NCBI GenBank assembly: GCA_964483405.1
Contig: CAZABC010000004.1
Coordinates: forward strand, 88,176-152,175
DNA: 64,000 bases
Origin: CAZABC01 sp964483405
GTDB lineage: Bacteria; Chloroflexota; Limnocylindria; Limnocylindrales; CSP1-4
Direction of reading: 5' to 3'
The notes under the pieces are model-generated. The model saw only the letters and a list, made by a program, of their open reading frames with translations, did no database searches and was not told the origin of the DNA. Every line of letters starts with the position of its first letter. Position 1 is the stretch's first letter. The position numbers and the translations under genes were made by a program. Below are positions 15,243-23,780 of the stretch, in pieces.

Positions 15243-16526
15243 ATGGACCGCGACCTGACCGTCGTTTCGGAGTTCGCTCGCCTGGCGACGCTCGCCCGCG
15301 ACTGGGACGAGCTGATGCGGACGATCGTCGATCGGACGACCGAGGTCATGGGCGTCGACGTCTGCTCGTTCTACCTGATGGACGCGGCCGGCGGCCGGCT
15401 CACGCTGACGGCGACGAACGGGCTCGACCGGAGCCAGGTCGGCCGGGTCAGCCTCGCCGTCGGCCAGGGGATCACCGGTCTCGCCGCCGCCGAGCGCCGG
15501 CCGGTCGCCTCGACCGACGTGACCGTCGACCCGCGCTTCTCCTGGGTCCGCGGCCTCGATCTCGCGGGCCTCCACGCGATGCTCTCCGTGCCGCTCGTCT
15601 GGCATGAGCGGGTCGTCGGCGTCCTCAACGTCCAGGTCACCGAGGCGCGGCCGTTCGAGCCGGCCGAGGTCGAGCTCCTCCGGACGATCGCGGCGATCCT
15701 GGCCGGGATCGTCGAGAAGGGCCGCCTCCAGGCCGAGGTCGAGGCCCGTCTCGCCTCGCTCACTGCGCTCGACGCGGCCAGGGCCGAGCTCCTCGCCGTC
15801 GTCACCCACGAGCTCCGGACGCCGCTGTCGGTCGTCCGGGTCTATGTCGACCTGCTCGCCGACGCGGCCACCGCCGAGGCCGGGTGGACCGCCGGGGGTG
15901 CCGGGAGCCGCGCGGCGAGCCCACCGGACGCCGTCGTCGTCGGCGACTGGCGGGAGCGGGCGATCGAGCAGGTGACCCGGCTCGACCGGCTCGTCGACTC
16001 GATCCTCGCCTCGGTCCGCGGCGAGGGGCTGACCGGGCTCGCCCGCCGGCCGTTCGACGTCGGAGCGGCGGTCGCGTCGACGGTCGACACGCTCGCCGTC
16101 CTGCTCCGGCCGTACCTCCTGCGCTGGACGCCGCCCGACGCGTCGCTCGCGGGGCTCGGCGACGAGGCCCGCTTCCGGCAGGTCGTCGAGCACCTCCTCG
16201 AGAACGAGACGAAGTACGCGCCTGTCGAGACCGGGATCAGCATCGGCGCCTGGCCGACGGGCGGCGAGATCCGCGTCTACGTCACCGACGACGGGCCGGG
16301 CGTCCCGCGCGAGGAGTGGGAGGCGGTCTTCGAGCCGTTCGTCAGGGCGTCGGGACGCGGGCCGGAGGGACGCGGCTCGGGTGGCCGTGGCTCGGGGATC
16401 GGGCTGTTCGCCGCCCGCCGGCTGATGGACGCGATGGGCGGCCGGGTCTGGATCGAGGAGAACGGCTACGGCGGGTCGCGCTTCGTCGTCGCGCTGCCGG
16501 CCGCCGACGCTCCGCCCCCTGCCTGA
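15243..16526 (+). CDS. GAF-domain sensor histidine kinase
   Basis: A 427-residue soluble kinase. Residues about 1-160 form a GAF domain (MGVDVCSFYLMDAAGG, VGQGITGLAA, LSVPLVWHERVVGVLNV). The dimerization helix carries the phospho-acceptor His189 in VVTHELRTPLSVV. The ATPase has an N-box HLLENETKYAP, DDGPGVP, and GSGIGLFAARRLMDAMGG. No transmembrane segment is seen, so it senses a cytosolic ligand or redox/light cue through GAF. No response regulator is adjacent. It could be an orphan kinase; the partner is unknown. Confidence 0.88.
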   Translation: MDRDLTVVSEFARLATLARDWDELMRTIVDRTTEVMGVDVCSFYLMDAAGGRLTLTATNGLDRSQVGRVSLAVGQGITGLAAAERRPVASTDVTVDPRFSWVRGLDLAGLHAMLSVPLVWHERVVGVLNVQVTEARPFEPAEVELLRTIAAILAGIVEKGRLQAEVEARLASLTALDAARAELLAVVTHELRTPLSVVRVYVDLLADAATAEAGWTAGGAGSRAASPPDAVVVGDWRERAIEQVTRLDRLVDSILASVRGEGLTGLARRPFDVGAAVASTVDTLAVLLRPYLLRWTPPDASLAGLGDEARFRQVVEHLLENETKYAPVETGISIGAWPTGGEIRVYVTDDGPGVPREEWEAVFEPFVRASGRGPEGRGSGGRGSGIGLFAARRLMDAMGGRVWIEENGYGGSRFVVALPAADAPPPA

Positions 16527-16560
16527 GCCGGCGGGGCCCGCGGCCGGCCGCCCGGCTCAG
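16523..16560. terminator. Bidirectional terminator holding both stop codons
   Basis: CTGAGCCGG (16523-16531) pairs perfectly with CCGGCTCAG (16552-16560) around a GC-rich 20-base centre. The arms contain the TGA of the kinase gene and, on the other strand, the TGA of the adenosine deaminase gene, ending both convergent transcripts. Confidence 0.65.
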
Positions 16561-17672
16561 ACCGCGGCGGACCCGACGACCCGGACCGCCTCGGCGCGCA
16601 GGTGCGCGTAGCCGGGCTTGACGACCTCGTTGATGAGGCGGAGACGCTCGTCGAACGGGGCGAAGGCGCTCTTGAGGGCGTTGATCGTCAGCCACTCGAT
16701 CTCGCCGAGGCCCAGGTCGAACGCGGCGTCGAGGGCGGCGAACTCGCTCGACAGGCTGACGTCGCTCATCAGCCGGTTGTCGGTGTTGACCGTGACCCGG
16801 AAACGGAGCCGGCGGAGCAGGTCGAACGGGTGGGCCTCGATCGAGCTGGCCGCCCCGGTGTGGACGTTGGAGGTCGGGCACATCTCGAGGGGGACCCGCC
16901 GGTCGCGGACGAAGGTCGCCAGCCGGCCGAGGGCGATCGTGCCGTCCGCGAGGACCTCGATATCGTCGACGATCCGGACGCCATGGCCGAGACGCTCGGC
17001 ACCGCAGAACTGGAGCGCCTCCCAGATCGATGGCGGCCCGAAGCTCTCGCCGGCGTGGATCGTGATGTGGAAGTTCTCGTGGCGGACGATGTCGAACGCG
17101 TCGAGATGGCGGGTCGGCCGGTAGCCCGCCTCGGGGCCCGCGATGTCGAAGCCGACCACGCCCTCGTCCCGCCAGCGGACGGCGAGCTCGGCGATCTCCC
17201 TGCTCCGGGCGAGCTGGCGCATCGCGGTGATGAGCGTCCGCACGACGATCGGCCGGCCGGCCGCAGCCGCCCGGCGCTCCCCTTCGCGGAAGCCGGCCTG
17301 GACCGCCTCGACGACCGCGTCGAGCGTCAGCCCGCGCTCGACGTGGAGCTCGGGCGCGAACCGCACCTCGGCGTAGACGATCCCGTCGGCCGCGAGATCC
17401 TCGGCGCACTCGGCCGCGACCCGGGCGAGCGCCTCGGGCGTCTGCATGACCCCGACGGTGTGGGCGAACGTCTCGAGGTAGAGCTCGAGGCTCTTGCGAT
17501 CGGCGCCGCGGGTGAACCAGGAGGCGAGCTCGCCGACGTCGTGGGTCGGCAGGCCGTCGTAGCCGGTCTCGCGGGCGAGGTCGACGACCGTCGCCGGGCG
17601 GAGGCCGCCGTCGAGGTGGTCGTGAAGCAGCGCCTTGGGGGCATGGCGGATGGAGTCGAGCGAGAGCGCCAC
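16557..17672 (-). CDS. add: Adenosine deaminase
   Basis: A 371-residue Zn enzyme converting (deoxy)adenosine to (deoxy)inosine. Motifs: LLHDHLDGGLRP (metal His pair), ITIHAGESFGP, RLGHGVRI, LEMCPTSNVHTGA, and RVTVNTDNRLMS with the metal Asp. The Asn after that Asp replaces the second Asp of many family members but is common in actinobacterial-type enzymes. GTG at 17672 is chosen for its GGAGG eight bases upstream; the longer frame would run into argH. Deoxyadenosine salvage could feed deoxyribose-phosphate to the microcompartment further downstream, as inference. Confidence 0.9.
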   Translation of the reverse strand: MALSLDSIRHAPKALLHDHLDGGLRPATVVDLARETGYDGLPTHDVGELASWFTRGADRKSLELYLETFAHTVGVMQTPEALARVAAECAEDLAADGIVYAEVRFAPELHVERGLTLDAVVEAVQAGFREGERRAAAAGRPIVVRTLITAMRQLARSREIAELAVRWRDEGVVGFDIAGPEAGYRPTRHLDAFDIVRHENFHITIHAGESFGPPSIWEALQFCGAERLGHGVRIVDDIEVLADGTIALGRLATFVRDRRVPLEMCPTSNVHTGAASSIEAHPFDLLRRLRFRVTVNTDNRLMSDVSLSSEFAALDAAFDLGLGEIEWLTINALKSAFAPFDERLRLINEVVKPGYAHLRAEAVRVVGSAAV

Positions 17673-17705
17673 GGCGAACGCCTCCGGTACAGGGACGTCG
17701 TCGGC

Positions 17706-17711
17706 ATCGTA
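17706..17711 (-). promoter_or_regulatory. -10 element of add
   Basis: TACGAT on the minus strand, in the gap between argH and add, about 33 bases before the add start. It leaves a short leader carrying GGAGG. Confidence 0.45.
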
Positions 17712-17772
17712 CGCGGCGCGGGCGGCCGCGGAGCGGTCGGGTGCGCGGGTCGGTCCGGCAGCGGCCGGCTCG

Positions 17773-19200
17773 TCAGCCGGCGTCGGAAGCGTCGAGGCGG
17801 GCGCGAGCCGCGGCGAGGGCTGCCGCGACCCGGGTCGGGGCGGTCCCGCCGACGACGTCGCAGGCGGCGAGCGCCGCATCGAGACCCGCGGCGTCCCGGA
17901 GCGCGTCGCCGATCCCCGGGTCGCCGGCGAGCGCGGCCGCGGTGGCGTCGTCGCTCGCCGCGAGCGCGGCGACGATCGCAGCGTCGGGGGCCGCGTCGAG
18001 CCCGACGCCCGCCGCCTCGATCGCGGCGACGAGCGACCCGACGACGTGGTGCGCCGCCCGGAACGGCACGCCTCGCCGGACGAGCGCGTCGGCGACGGCG
18101 GTCGCGGTCGTGAACCCCTCGGTCGCCGCCGCCCGCATCGCCGACCGGTCGACCGTCAGTGTCCCGACGAGCCCGGCCAGGACGCCGAGCGAGGCCGCCC
18201 ACGTGCCGAGCGCCCCGAACAGCGGCGCCTTGTCCTCCTGCAGGTCGCGCTGGTAGGCGAGCGGCAGTCCCTTGAGGACGCCGAGCATCCCGGCGAGGTC
18301 GCCGACGACCCGGGCCGCCCGGCCGCGCACGAGCTCCGCGGGGTCGGGGTTCCGCTTGTTCGGCAGCATCGAGCTGCCGGTCGAGTACGCATCGGCGACC
18401 CGGACGAAGCCGAAGCGCGGGTTCGACCACCAGGTCAGCTCCTCGGCGAGGCGCGACAGGTGGACCATCCCGAGCGCGGCGGCGGCGAGCAGCTCGACGA
18501 CGAAGTCGCGGTCGGCGACCGCGTCGAGCGAGTTCGCGGTGACGCCGGCGAAGCCGAGCTCGGCGGCGGTCGCCTCACGGTCGAGTCGGTAGCCGGCCCC
18601 GGCGAGCGCCCCGGACCCGAGCGGCGAGACGTCCAGCCGGCGGCGGGCGTCGGCGACCCGGTCGCGGTCCCGCTCGAGCATCTCGACGTAGGCGAGCAGG
18701 TGATGGGCGAAGAGGACCGGCTGGGCCGGCTGGATGTGCGTCGCCCCCGGGAGGACGGCCTCGCCGTCCCGCTCGGCGAGCCCGACGAGGGCCCGCTCGA
18801 GGTCGAGGAGCGCGGCGTCCAGCCGGTCGCAGGCCCGGCGCGACCAGAGCCGCAGATCCGTCGCGACCTGGTCGTTGCGCGACCGGCCGGTGTGCAGGCG
18901 CCCGGCGAGCGGGCCGATCCGGTCGGCCAGCGCCGCCTCGAGGTTGAGGTGGACGTCCTCGAGCGCCGGGTCCCAGACCAGGGTGCCCGCCTCGACCTCG
19001 GCGCGGAGGGCCTCGAGTCCCGCCACCAGCCCGGCGACCTCGTCGGGCGCGAGCAACCCGGCCCGGCCGAGCCCGTGGACGTGGGCGATCGAGCCGTCGA
19101 TGTCGTCGAGGGCGAGCTCGGCGTCGACCTCGATCGAGCGGGTGAAGTCGGCGACCCGCGGGTCGTTCGCCTCGCGGAACCGGCCGCCCCACAGCTGCAT
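17773..19200 (-). CDS. argH: Argininosuccinate lyase
   Basis: A 475-residue lyase releasing arginine and fumarate. It begins MQLWGGRFREANDPRV and has the mobile catalytic loop GSSMLPNKRNPDPAEL (commonly GSSIMPQKKNPD), LHTGRSRNDQVATD and GATHIQPAQPVLFAHHL. The ATG at 19200 is chosen for GGAGG seven bases before it. It is separated from argCBRG by the kinase and add genes and has its own promoter, so it is not under the same leader control. Confidence 0.95.
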   Translation of the reverse strand: MQLWGGRFREANDPRVADFTRSIEVDAELALDDIDGSIAHVHGLGRAGLLAPDEVAGLVAGLEALRAEVEAGTLVWDPALEDVHLNLEAALADRIGPLAGRLHTGRSRNDQVATDLRLWSRRACDRLDAALLDLERALVGLAERDGEAVLPGATHIQPAQPVLFAHHLLAYVEMLERDRDRVADARRRLDVSPLGSGALAGAGYRLDREATAAELGFAGVTANSLDAVADRDFVVELLAAAALGMVHLSRLAEELTWWSNPRFGFVRVADAYSTGSSMLPNKRNPDPAELVRGRAARVVGDLAGMLGVLKGLPLAYQRDLQEDKAPLFGALGTWAASLGVLAGLVGTLTVDRSAMRAAATEGFTTATAVADALVRRGVPFRAAHHVVGSLVAAIEAAGVGLDAAPDAAIVAALAASDDATAAALAGDPGIGDALRDAAGLDAALAACDVVGGTAPTRVAAALAAARARLDASDAG

Positions 19201-19232
19201 CGCACCCTCCTCGTCCGTCCGGGTCGGGACCC

Positions 19233-19238
19233 ATCGTA
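19233..19238 (-). promoter_or_regulatory. -10 element of argH
   Basis: TACGAT on the minus strand, 32 bases before the argH ATG, with GAGGAGG between them. Confidence 0.45.
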
Positions 19239-19294
19239 GCGGGCCGGCCGGCACTGGCCCGAGCGGGACCGATGCCCGGCGACGCCAGCCCGCC

Positions 19295-20341
19295 TCAGGA
19301 AGAGGCGGTCGTCGCCGGCGTCGCGATCGGGACGGCGGGATCGGGCTCGACCTCGCGGAGGCGCGCGGCGGCGTCCTCGGCGGTGATGTCGCGCTGGGCC
19401 TCGGACAGCAACTCGTAGCCGACCATGAACTTGCGGACGCTCGCGTGGAGGAGCGGCGGGTAGAAGTGGGCGTGGAGCTGCCAGCCCTCGGCGGGCGGGC
19501 CGAACGGCGCCTGGTGCCAGCCCATCGAGTACGGGAACGGCCGGGCGAACAGCCCGTCGTAGCGACGAAGGAGGCGGCCGAGCGTCGCGGCCAGCTCGTC
19601 GCGTGCCGTGTCGTCGAGGTCGGCGAGCCGGCGGGCCGGTCGTCTCGGCAGGACCAGCGTCTCGAATGGCCAGGCCGCCCAGAACGGCACGACGACGAGC
19701 CAGTCGGGACCCTCCTCGACCACCCGCGGCCCGCCGGACTCCTGGTCGGCGTAGGCGAGCAGGAGCGGGCTGCCCGTCGCCGCGTGGTGGCGGCCGACGT
19801 GCTCCATCTCGCGGACGGCCTCGCGCGGCAGCGAGCCGGCAGCCCAGATCTGGCCGTGCGGATGGGGATTGCTCGCGCCCATCGACTCGCCCCGGTTCTC
19901 GAACACCTGGACCCACGGGAAGCTGGCCCCGAGGGCCTCGCTCTCGGACGCCCAGAGGTCGACGACGTCGCGGACCGCCCCGGCCGGCATCTGGCCGAGG
20001 GTCAGGTCGTGACGCGGCGAGAAGCAGACGACGCGGCAGGTCCCCCGCTCACCGGCTGCGATGAGCAGGCCATCCTCGACCCGCTCAGCCGGCGTCTCCG
20101 GTCGGAGCGCGGCGAAGTCGTTGGTGAAGACGAAGGTCCGCGCATACGCCGGGTTCACGTCGCCGTTCGCCCGGGTGTTGCCGGGGCAGAGGTAGCAGTT
20201 CGGGTCGTATGCCGGCCGACCCTCCGCCGGCACCGGCTCCTTCCGGCCCTGCCAGGGCCGCTTCGTCCGGCCGGCCGAGACGAGGATCCACTCGCCGGTG
20301 AGCGGGTTGAGGCGGCGGTGCGGCCCGTCGGGCGGGGTCAC
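19295..20341 (-). CDS. galT: Galactose-1-phosphate uridylyltransferase
   Basis: A 348-residue GalT exchanging UMP between UDP-glucose and galactose-1-phosphate in the Leloir pathway. It starts RRLNPLTGEWILVSAGRTKRPW, then CYLCPGNTRANGDVNPAY with the Zn cysteines, SPRHDLTLGQM, and the nucleophile motif SNPHPHGQIWA. The second half has FWAAWPFETLVLPRR. The GTG start overlaps the TGA of the DeoR-family gene upstream (GTGA). Its pairing with a regulator and a sugar importer points to galactose or galactoside use. Confidence 0.93.
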   Translation of the reverse strand: MTPPDGPHRRLNPLTGEWILVSAGRTKRPWQGRKEPVPAEGRPAYDPNCYLCPGNTRANGDVNPAYARTFVFTNDFAALRPETPAERVEDGLLIAAGERGTCRVVCFSPRHDLTLGQMPAGAVRDVVDLWASESEALGASFPWVQVFENRGESMGASNPHPHGQIWAAGSLPREAVREMEHVGRHHAATGSPLLLAYADQESGGPRVVEEGPDWLVVVPFWAAWPFETLVLPRRPARRLADLDDTARDELAATLGRLLRRYDGLFARPFPYSMGWHQAPFGPPAEGWQLHAHFYPPLLHASVRKFMVGYELLSEAQRDITAEDAAARLREVEPDPAVPIATPATTASS

Positions 20342-21162
20342 GAGGCGCGGACGACCGCGAGGCGGTCGCGCCGGGTCGACCGGCCGGTCCTGGTCCGGGC
20401 GACGACGAGCCGACCGACCCGCGCCTCGAGCGCGGTCCGGGCGTCGGCGTCGAGCCGATCGTCGGTGACCAGCACGTCGGCCTCGTCGAGCCGGGCGAAC
20501 GAGCTGATGCCCATGACGCCCCACTTCGTGTGGTCGGCGACGACGACGAGCTGCCGGGCGGCATCGACGAGGGCCCGGTCGACCTCGGATTCGTCGAGGT
20601 TCGGGGTCGTGAAGCCGGCCTCGGTCGTCATGCCGTGGACGCCCATGAACGTCAGGTCGACATGGACCGAGCGGAGGGCCGAGACGGCGAACGGCCCGAC
20701 CAGCGCGTCCGACGGGGTCCGCGAGCCACCGGTCAGGGCGACGGTCTGCCGGCCGTCGCCGAAGCGCTCGAACGTCTCGAGGACGCGGATCGAGTTCGTG
20801 ATGACCGTCAGCCGGTCGACCTCGGCCAGCGAGCGGGCGAGGACGTGGGTCGTCGTGCCGGCCGACACCGCGATCGCCATCCCGGGCGCGACGAGCGCGG
20901 CCGCGGCGTCGGCGATGGCCGCCTTCTCGCGCCGCTGGACGCTCGACTTGGCATCGAATCCGGGCTCGAACAGCGCGCTCTCGCTGAGGGCGGTCGCGCC
21001 GCCGTGGACCTTCTCGACGAGGCCGCGCTGGTGGAGGAGCTCGAGATCCCGCCGGACGGTCATGTCCGAGACGCCGAGCTCGCGGGCGAGATCGACGACG
21101 CGGACGGCGCCCTCGGACCGGACGCGATCGAGGATGAACGCGAGCCGCTGGCGACTGAGCAA
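20338..21162 (-). CDS. DeoR-family sugar-operon repressor
   Basis: A 274-residue regulator. The N-terminal helix-turn-helix reads RQRLAFILDRVRSEGAVRVVDLARELGVSDMTVRRDLELL, the standard DeoR block, followed by EKVHGGA. The sugar-phosphate sensor half has ISAGTTT-like VSAGTTTHVLA and ALTGGSRTPSDALVGPFA. A TTG start at 21162 is chosen because GGAGG lies seven bases upstream; the frame remains open for 37 more codons. It shares an operon with galT and faces the importer genes, whose promoter carries repeated CGAA boxes. Confidence 0.88.
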   Translation of the reverse strand: MLSRQRLAFILDRVRSEGAVRVVDLARELGVSDMTVRRDLELLHQRGLVEKVHGGATALSESALFEPGFDAKSSVQRREKAAIADAAAALVAPGMAIAVSAGTTTHVLARSLAEVDRLTVITNSIRVLETFERFGDGRQTVALTGGSRTPSDALVGPFAVSALRSVHVDLTFMGVHGMTTEAGFTTPNLDESEVDRALVDAARQLVVVADHTKWGVMGISSFARLDEADVLVTDDRLDADARTALEARVGRLVVARTRTGRSTRRDRLAVVRAS

Positions 21163-21298
21163 CCGTTCGCCTCCATCCCGGCCCGTCGGGTCCCGCGGCG
21201 GATGGGCGGCCGCTCGGACCGGCCCGATCCGCCTGCCGGGCGGATCGCCGGGGCCACGTCGAAAGCGTGGCACGCTCGCGGCCGCAAGTCAACACGTT

Positions 21299-21364
21299 CG
21301 AACATCTCCGAACGCCGAAAGTGCCGAATCAGGCTTGACATCCGGACACCGGCATGCCGACAAT
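21299..21364 (+). promoter_or_regulatory. Promoter and CGAA-repeat operator of the sugar importer
   Basis: TTGACA (21335-21340) and GACAAT (21359-21364) are spaced 18 bp apart. Immediately upstream are four CGAA boxes at 21299, 21309, 21316 and 21325, and another CGAAAG at 21260. Direct repeats of this sort are typical DeoR-family targets, so the adjacent DeoR regulator is the likely binder. Confidence 0.6.
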
Positions 21365-21432
21365 CGGGGCGATGGTCGCAGGCGGACCATGCGAGCCGCG
21401 GCCGCGCGCCGAGCGACCCAGAGGAGGAGCAC

Positions 21433-22800
21433 ATGGCAATGCGCGAAGCGCCCCAGCCCGAGCAGACGGACGAGACCGGCTTCCTCGGGAAGGTCCACCG
21501 CCGCGATGTCCTCAAGGGCATCGGCGCCGCGAGCCTCCTGTCGGTCCCCGCGATCGTGGCCGCCTGCTCGACCGGGTCGACCCCCGAGCCGTCCGCCGGG
21601 GCGAGCACCGAGCCGAGCGCGGCGCCGTCCGTCGGCGGCGAGGTGACCTTCGGCTCGAACTACTCCGACGAGGTGCCGAAGGCCGCCATGCAGGCGGTCG
21701 TCGACGCGTTCACGGCCGCGACCGGCATCGCCGTCAAGGTCAACACCGTCGACCACGGCACGTTCCAGGACCAGATCAGCAACTACCTCCAGGGCACCCC
21801 GGACGACACGTTCACCTGGTTCGCCGGCTACCGGATGCGGTTCTTCGCCTCGCAGGGCCTCGCGACCGACATCAGCGACGTCTGGGCGAAGGTCGGCGGG
21901 AACTACTCGGATGCCTTCAAGTCGGCCTCGACCGGCGATGACGGCAAGCAGTACTTCATCCCGTTCTACAACTACCCGTGGGTCGTCATCTACCGCAAGT
22001 CGCTCTGGGAGGAGAAGGGCTACACCGAGCCCAAGACGCTCGACGAGCTCAAGGCGCTCGGCGACAAGATGAAGGCCGACGGCATCGTCCCGATCTCCTT
22101 CGCGGACAAGGACGGCTGGCCGGCGATGGGCACGTTCGACATCCTGAACATGCGCCAGAACGGCTACGACTTCCACATCGGCCTGATGGCCGGCACCGAG
22201 AAGTGGACCGACGCGAAGGTCAAGACCGTCTTCGAGGTCTGGAAGGGGCTCATCCCGTACCAGGACACCGAGGCCCTCGGCCGGACCTGGCAGGAGGCCG
22301 CCCAGAAGATGATCGCGAAGGAAGCGGGGATGTACTTCCTCGGCACCTTCGCCGGCGAGCAGGCCAGCGAGGCCGACCGCGCCGACCTCAGCTTCTTCGC
22401 CTTCCCGACCCTCGGCACCGAGTTCGACGCCGAGATGGGCATCGACGCCCCGATCGACGGCTTCATGGTCAGCAAGGCGCCGAAGAACCTCGACGGCGCC
22501 AAGGCGTTCATGGAGTACCTCTCGACCGGCGAGGCCCAGATCGAGTTCCTCAAGGCGAGCCCGAACAGCGTCGCCGCCGGCAACGACGCCGACACGAGCG
22601 GCTACAGCGAATTCCAGAAGATGTCGGCTGCGATCATCGCCTCGTCGGGCAAGATCGCCCAGTTCCTCGACCGCGACACCCGGCCGGACTTCGCCGGCCC
22701 GAACGGCATGCAGGGCTTCCTGCAGAACTTCCTCAACGATCCTGAGCAGGACCTGGACGCGTTCCTCCAGACGATCCAGGACTTCTGGGACTCGCTCTAG
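21433..22800 (+). CDS. Sugar ABC transporter substrate-binding lipoprotein (CUT1 type)
   Basis: A 455-residue extracellular binding protein. The signal region RRDVLKGIGAASLLSVPAIV contains twin arginines and ends in a lipobox-like VAACS, so it may be Tat-exported and lipid-anchored. A Ser/Pro/Glu linker follows, then a mature domain with NTVDHGTFQDQISNYLQG and FYNYPWVVIYRKSLWEEKG, typical of carbohydrate-uptake-1 proteins. A strong GAGGAGGAG precedes the ATG. Two permeases follow. The transported sugar is not determinable; galT next door suggests a galactoside. Confidence 0.92.
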   Translation: MAMREAPQPEQTDETGFLGKVHRRDVLKGIGAASLLSVPAIVAACSTGSTPEPSAGASTEPSAAPSVGGEVTFGSNYSDEVPKAAMQAVVDAFTAATGIAVKVNTVDHGTFQDQISNYLQGTPDDTFTWFAGYRMRFFASQGLATDISDVWAKVGGNYSDAFKSASTGDDGKQYFIPFYNYPWVVIYRKSLWEEKGYTEPKTLDELKALGDKMKADGIVPISFADKDGWPAMGTFDILNMRQNGYDFHIGLMAGTEKWTDAKVKTVFEVWKGLIPYQDTEALGRTWQEAAQKMIAKEAGMYFLGTFAGEQASEADRADLSFFAFPTLGTEFDAEMGIDAPIDGFMVSKAPKNLDGAKAFMEYLSTGEAQIEFLKASPNSVAAGNDADTSGYSEFQKMSAAIIASSGKIAQFLDRDTRPDFAGPNGMQGFLQNFLNDPEQDLDAFLQTIQDFWDSL

Positions 22801-22807
22801 TCGGGCA

Positions 22808-22835
22808 CCGGTCGTAGCCCACGGCTCGTGACCGG
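22808..22835 (+). promoter_or_regulatory. Intercistronic hairpin after the sugar-binding protein gene
   Basis: CCGGTC (22808-22813) pairs with GACCGG (22830-22835), and inside it AGCC (22816-22819) pairs with GGCT (22823-22826). It lies between binding-protein and permease genes and may stop part of transcription or protect the upstream mRNA. Confidence 0.5.
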
Positions 22836-22841
22836 GCGACG

Positions 22842-23780
22842 ATGACCGCGACCACCGCGCCGCCGGCGGCCAAGCGCCGCCGGCGGCGCTTCTCGCTCCT
22901 GACCCGGACGGACAAGCTCGTCCTGGCGCTCCTCGTCGGCGTGCCGGCGGTCGTCCACATCTTCCTCGTCTGGGTCCCGACGATCGCCTCGATCGGCCTG
23001 TCGTTCACGAGCTGGAACGGCATCGGCGGGCTCGAGAACATCGAGTTCGTCGGGCTCGAGAACTACCAGAAGCTGCCGAGCTACCCGCCGTTCCTGCCCG
23101 CCCTGGGCAACAACGTCCTGTGGCTCGTCGTGTTCCTGTTCATCGCCTCGCCGATCGGGATGTTCCTGGCGGTCCTCCTCGACCGCGAGATCCGGGGGAC
23201 GCGCTTCTACCAGAGCGCGCTCTACCTGCCGGTCGTCCTGTCGCTCGCGATCGTCGGCTTCATCTGGGAGCTGATGTACTCGGTCGACGAGGGCTTCATC
23301 AACAACATCCTGGCGATCTTCCTCGGCGCGAACCCCAAGATCGACTTCCTCGGCAACCGGGACATCAACATCTTCTCGGTCCTGGTCGCCGCGAGCTGGC
23401 GCCACATCGGCTACATCATGGTCCTCTACCTGGCCGGTCTGAAGAGCGTCGACAACACGCTCCGCGAGGCGGCCGCGATCGACGGCGCGAACGCCCGCCA
23501 GACGTTCTTCCGGGTCGTCTTCCCGGTCCTCCAGCCGATCAACATCGTCGTCCTGGTCGTCACGATCATCGAGGCCCTCCGGGCCTTCGACATCGTCTAC
23601 ATCATCAACCGCGGGCTCAACGGCCTCGGGCTCCTGTCGGTCCTCATCACCAACAACATCGTCGGCGAGGCGAGCAGGATCGGGTTCGGGTCGGCGATCG
23701 CGGTGATCCTGCTGCTCGTGTCGGTCGGCCCGATCATCCTGTACCTGCAGCGCGCGATGCGTGACACGGGAGGGTCGTGA
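22842..23780 (+). CDS. Sugar ABC transporter permease (MalF/UgpA type)
   Basis: A 312-residue inner-membrane permease with six predicted helices after an Arg/Lys-rich N-terminus. The coupling EAA loop reads LREAAAIDGANARQTFFRVVFPVLQP. It pairs with the second permease, whose start overlaps its stop. No ATPase gene lies in the cluster; CUT1 importers often borrow a shared MsmK-type ATPase encoded elsewhere. Confidence 0.92.
   Translation: MTATTAPPAAKRRRRRFSLLTRTDKLVLALLVGVPAVVHIFLVWVPTIASIGLSFTSWNGIGGLENIEFVGLENYQKLPSYPPFLPALGNNVLWLVVFLFIASPIGMFLAVLLDREIRGTRFYQSALYLPVVLSLAIVGFIWELMYSVDEGFINNILAIFLGANPKIDFLGNRDINIFSVLVAASWRHIGYIMVLYLAGLKSVDNTLREAAAIDGANARQTFFRVVFPVLQPINIVVLVVTIIEALRAFDIVYIINRGLNGLGLLSVLITNNIVGEASRIGFGSAIAVILLLVSVGPIILYLQRAMRDTGGS

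Noticed and set aside
16790..16800. Missing second Asp in adenosine deaminase (NTDN rather than NTDD) as sign of inactivation
   Set aside because: The Zn-binding Asp is kept and this Asn variant is common in actinobacterial-type adenosine deaminases.
17201..17879. Longer N-terminus for adenosine deaminase overlapping argH
   Set aside because: The additional 69 codons are Pro/Ser/Arg-rich, antedate the argH stop and lack homology; GTG 17672 has GGAGG.
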